From the NCBI GenBank assembly GCA_963978545.1, contig OZ021727.1, positions 13,519,243-13,583,242 on the forward strand: a stretch of 64,000 nt of DNA, written 5' to 3'. A program made the translations under genes and the position numbers. Positions 61,576 to 64,000 of this stretch are shown here, piece after piece (position 1 is the first letter of the stretch; each line of letters begins with the position of its first letter). The DNA is from Linyphia triangularis (Eukaryota > Arthropoda > Arachnida > Araneae > Linyphiidae). Below the pieces are notes generated by a model. It was not told where the DNA came from. It searched no databases and saw only the letters and a list, made by a program, of their open reading frames with translations.

Positions 61576-61814
61576 ACCATTAATAAAAACTCCTTAACAC
61601 AATTCAAAGTTACAATTATACAGGTGATATTTTATTTTATGAATTAATTTAAAGTTTTTTGCTTTATGTGTGATAAATCGACAAAAAGTTATTTTCCTTT
61701 AAAATATTTTTTGATTAGCTTTCATTCCTAGCGTTATACCTGTTAACATATTTTATGTGTTTTAAACCAATAGCACATATTTTGCGCTGAAAACAAAGCA
61801 TTAAGTTGGTTTTC

Positions 61815-61989
61815 TGGTTGGTTTTTACGCTTAACGACCTATTTTTATGCACAATAACGGTTAATCAGACCGGGACCGGTCGGGAGCTTAACGAGCATTT
61901 CGAACCTCAACGAACATACATGCCTAACCCAGGATTCAAACCCGGCACCTTTGCCATGTGAGGCCAGAGCATTAACCATACAGCCATCA
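61815..61989 (-). mobile_element. tRNA-derived SINE (family B), reversed copy
   Basis: On the minus strand it reads TGATGGCTGTATGGTTAATG (box A) and GGGTTTGAATCC (box B with one change), then a diverged body with GTCTGATTAACCG. With the 61401 copy it forms an inverted pair 240 bp apart. Confidence 0.78.
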
Positions 61990-62016
61990 AGAAGGCATTA
62001 GGTTTATGGAACTAGG

Positions 62017-62161
62017 TTGGTTGTATTCAGATTATCTGGCGCCGTCAGCAACACGAGGGCTATAATGCGCCGAAACATTTCGTCATTTAACAAACCAACA
62101 TACATTTACAAACACCCATGCCTAACACGGGACTCGAACCCGCAACCTCTCGGTCTAGAAT
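62017..62161 (-). mobile_element. SINE family A, 5'-truncated, with 13-bp TSD
   Basis: It lacks box A and most of the tRNA part but keeps box B and the body. It is flanked by TTATGGAACTAGG (62004-62016 and 62162-62174), a perfect duplication. Confidence 0.9.
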
Positions 62162-62337
62162 TATGGAACTAGGATAGACTGACGATCCACCTTAATATAA
62201 ATTTTAAAAAGCGGATGCTTTCAATTGGATATTGCATGGCTCGAAAGAGTTAAACATATACGATTTCTGGTTTAAATACTAAACATTTTATTAAGTCATG
62301 TGGTGATACTTAGGACAGTTATTTAATTTTTGTTCAG

Positions 62338-62515
62338 ATTGGTTGTTTTCAGGTTATCTGGCGCCGTCAGCAACACGAGGGCTATAATGCGCCGAAATAT
62401 TCGTCATTAGACAAGCCAACATACATTTACAAACATCCATGCCTAACACGGGACTCGAACCCGCAACCTTGCGGTCTAGAAGCTAGCACGCTAACCACTA
62501 TACCGTTTGGTCGGC
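62338..62515 (-). mobile_element. SINE family A, near full length
   Basis: Box A and box B are intact on the minus strand (TAGTGGTTAGCGTG and GGTTCGAGTCC). The flanks GTTCAGATT and CTTCAGTTT are a weak match, perhaps a decayed duplication. It lies about 180 bp from the truncated copy. Confidence 0.88.
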
Positions 62516-62519
62516 TAAC

Positions 62520-63327
62520 TTCAGTTTATACTATTTGATAGTTGCGGAACGTGAATCAAATACCAAATTTGATAATTTCAGAAAATGCGGTAAATGAATA
62601 CATTTTTATTTTGTTTCTTCAGGACATATACTTTTAAACATCCCCTAATTCTTATAAGGACAATTTTGATGTTATAATTTTTCTTTCATAGAATCATGCT
62701 CCGCATTCGTGTAATTTGAGCAGTGTTCTTATAATAAGAGAACTTTCAAATGAGTGAAAAATTATGAAATTCCAACGAAATACTTCTAAACAAAGAGAAT
62801 TTTAATTAGAATCAACGAACTAATTCATTCTGTAAGGCTGCCAGTAAAATTTGGACCGATCATAGTTGAAACTCTTTCCTTTTATCAAAATCGCTTTAGT
62901 CAGAATTATCTAAAAAAATAATTGAACGTGAATGCATAAATTTATAATAAAGTGTGTGGTCCAGTCAATTCAACATTGCGTAGTAATGCTGTAAATGCAA
63001 GAATTTTCAACGATCAATGTTAAAACTTTTTCCTGTTGCTAAAGTTATTTTAATAAGAGTAAATAAAAGATATGTTTAGACATGAATGTATAAACTGACG
63101 TTTATTTTTCTTTCATAAATAAATTTTGAAACCTATACTTTACTCACATTTTGCTGTTAGGGATGTTTTTACTATTTAAATTGGATACAAACGCCAAAGA
63201 CACGCTGACAACAAAATTGACTTTCTTTTAATGAGTAAGAAGATTATCGATTGGATTAAGGGTTACTCTCAAATCTATTATAGCGCCGCTTCTGATATCG
63301 GTGAAGGTCAAAATGAAGCACTCACTC

Positions 63328-63330
<3 letters not shown>
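62520..63330. other. AT-rich non-coding stretch
   Basis: No gene or mobile element recognised. Confidence 0.4.

Positions 63331-63331
<1 letters not shown>

Positions 63332-63413
<82 letters not shown>
63332..63413. repeat. (TA)n microsatellite, about 40 units
   Basis: An uninterrupted dinucleotide run. Open frames on both strands over it are artefacts. Confidence 0.97.
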
Positions 63414-63416
<3 letters not shown>

Positions 63417-63467
63417 CATTAAAAGAAAAATGGAATTTGCAATAGATATTTCGTATTGTTTAAATTC

Positions 63468-63776
63468 ATGAAGAATTGCTTTCTGATTCCAAATATTCAA
63501 AAAAAAAGTTCTTTAAAAAAAATTAGTTTTTTGAATAATAAGAAGAGAAAATGCTCCAAAACAGAGCCAAAACCAGTTCAATCAAAAACACTCAACTATA
63601 GGCTTGACGTCAAAACCTCCTTTCGAAGGAATCGATTTTTCGTCAAAGTCTAACAGGGGAACTTTAATCGCAAATTAAAAAGAAAAGGCGCAGTGAACAG
63701 AAATTTTTGTGTTTATGGCCTTTTCGAAACATTTAGAATTGAATAAAAAAAATAAAAAAATGCGGGAATTGACCAT
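63468..63776. mobile_element. partial relative of the 57421 MITE
   Basis: It shares ATGAAGAATT...CTGATTCCAAATATT, TTTATGGCCTTTTCGAAACA and the right end ATGCGGGAATTG(A)CCATT with the 57421-57967 element. The left terminal repeat is missing, so this copy is truncated or rearranged. Confidence 0.65.
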
Positions 63777-63981
63777 TCCGACGACAGATTTCCAAACAAA
63801 GGGAACTTTAATTAGAATCAACCGACATTTAATGTACTTTCTAACCTTATTCTCGTCACAATCTCTTCATCAAACCTACCACAACCACCCCTTTTTTTCT
63901 CTCCAAAAATAGTTATTTTCCCACACCAGCACTCTCCACCTGTTAGACGGAAAAAAAAGGAAAGAAAAAAAAAACTCTTAA

Positions 63982-64000
63982 CCTTTAACTGCTGTGGTTG
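63982..64000 (+). mobile_element. start of a CCTTTAACTGCTG-family MITE, cut by the window edge
   Basis: TTAA (63978-63981) is followed by CCTTTAACTGCTGTGGTTG, the family's left end. It has the clearest left TTAA of any copy here. Confidence 0.6.

Noticed and set aside
63228..63500. Frames encoding alternating IY residues here and at 42182-42400 and 57259-57462
   Set aside because: They come from TA microsatellites and homopolymers.

Overview
The window looks like a piece of a metazoan nuclear genome, most likely arthropod. It is roughly two-thirds A+T by eye, gene-poor, intron-rich and crowded with non-autonomous transposons, tRNA-derived SINEs and tandem repeats. I see no bacterial-style operons, rRNA genes or CRISPR arrays. 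The species cannot be fixed from the sequence alone.

One gene is convincing. It is a five-exon plus-strand gene at 36498-48311, with an optional sixth exon to 48574. Its spliced product of about 250 residues resembles SWSAP1, the RAD51-paralog-like partner of the SWIM protein SWS1/ZSWIM7 in homologous recombination. All introns are GT-AG and every junction keeps the reading frame. The translation carries a Walker B-like segment and an unusual Walker A in which the second glycine is leucine. A compact promoter (CRE palindrome, CCAAT box, YY1-type motif) lies within 135 bp upstream of the ATG, and an AATAAA follows the exon 5 stop.

Region by region. Window positions 1-20 kb hold SINEs with clean target-site duplications, hAT-like and TTAA-flanked MITEs, a 273-294 bp tandem array, a cluster of AP-1-type motifs, and one open frame I do not recognise (15005-15394). 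From 20.4 to 24.5 kb there is plain AT-rich DNA. From 24.5 to 34.6 kb there is a nested mass of repeats: a dispersed family, foldback elements, and an LTR with its primer-binding site plus a second LTR split by a minisatellite-bearing insertion. The gene fills 36.5-48.6 kb, and its introns carry at least six recognisable mobile elements, including a pogo/Tigger-type element with a fragment of transposase coding sequence. From 49 to 64 kb there is a decayed mariner-type transposase, several foldbacks, a 264-bp satellite with six near-identical copies, a TTAA element inserted into an older repeat, and more SINEs.

Two themes recur. Many MITEs are flanked by TTAA, as piggyBac-type elements are. 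Three other MITE families have 5-bp target-site duplications and hAT-like ends. Coordinates of repeats without a stated target-site duplication are approximate.
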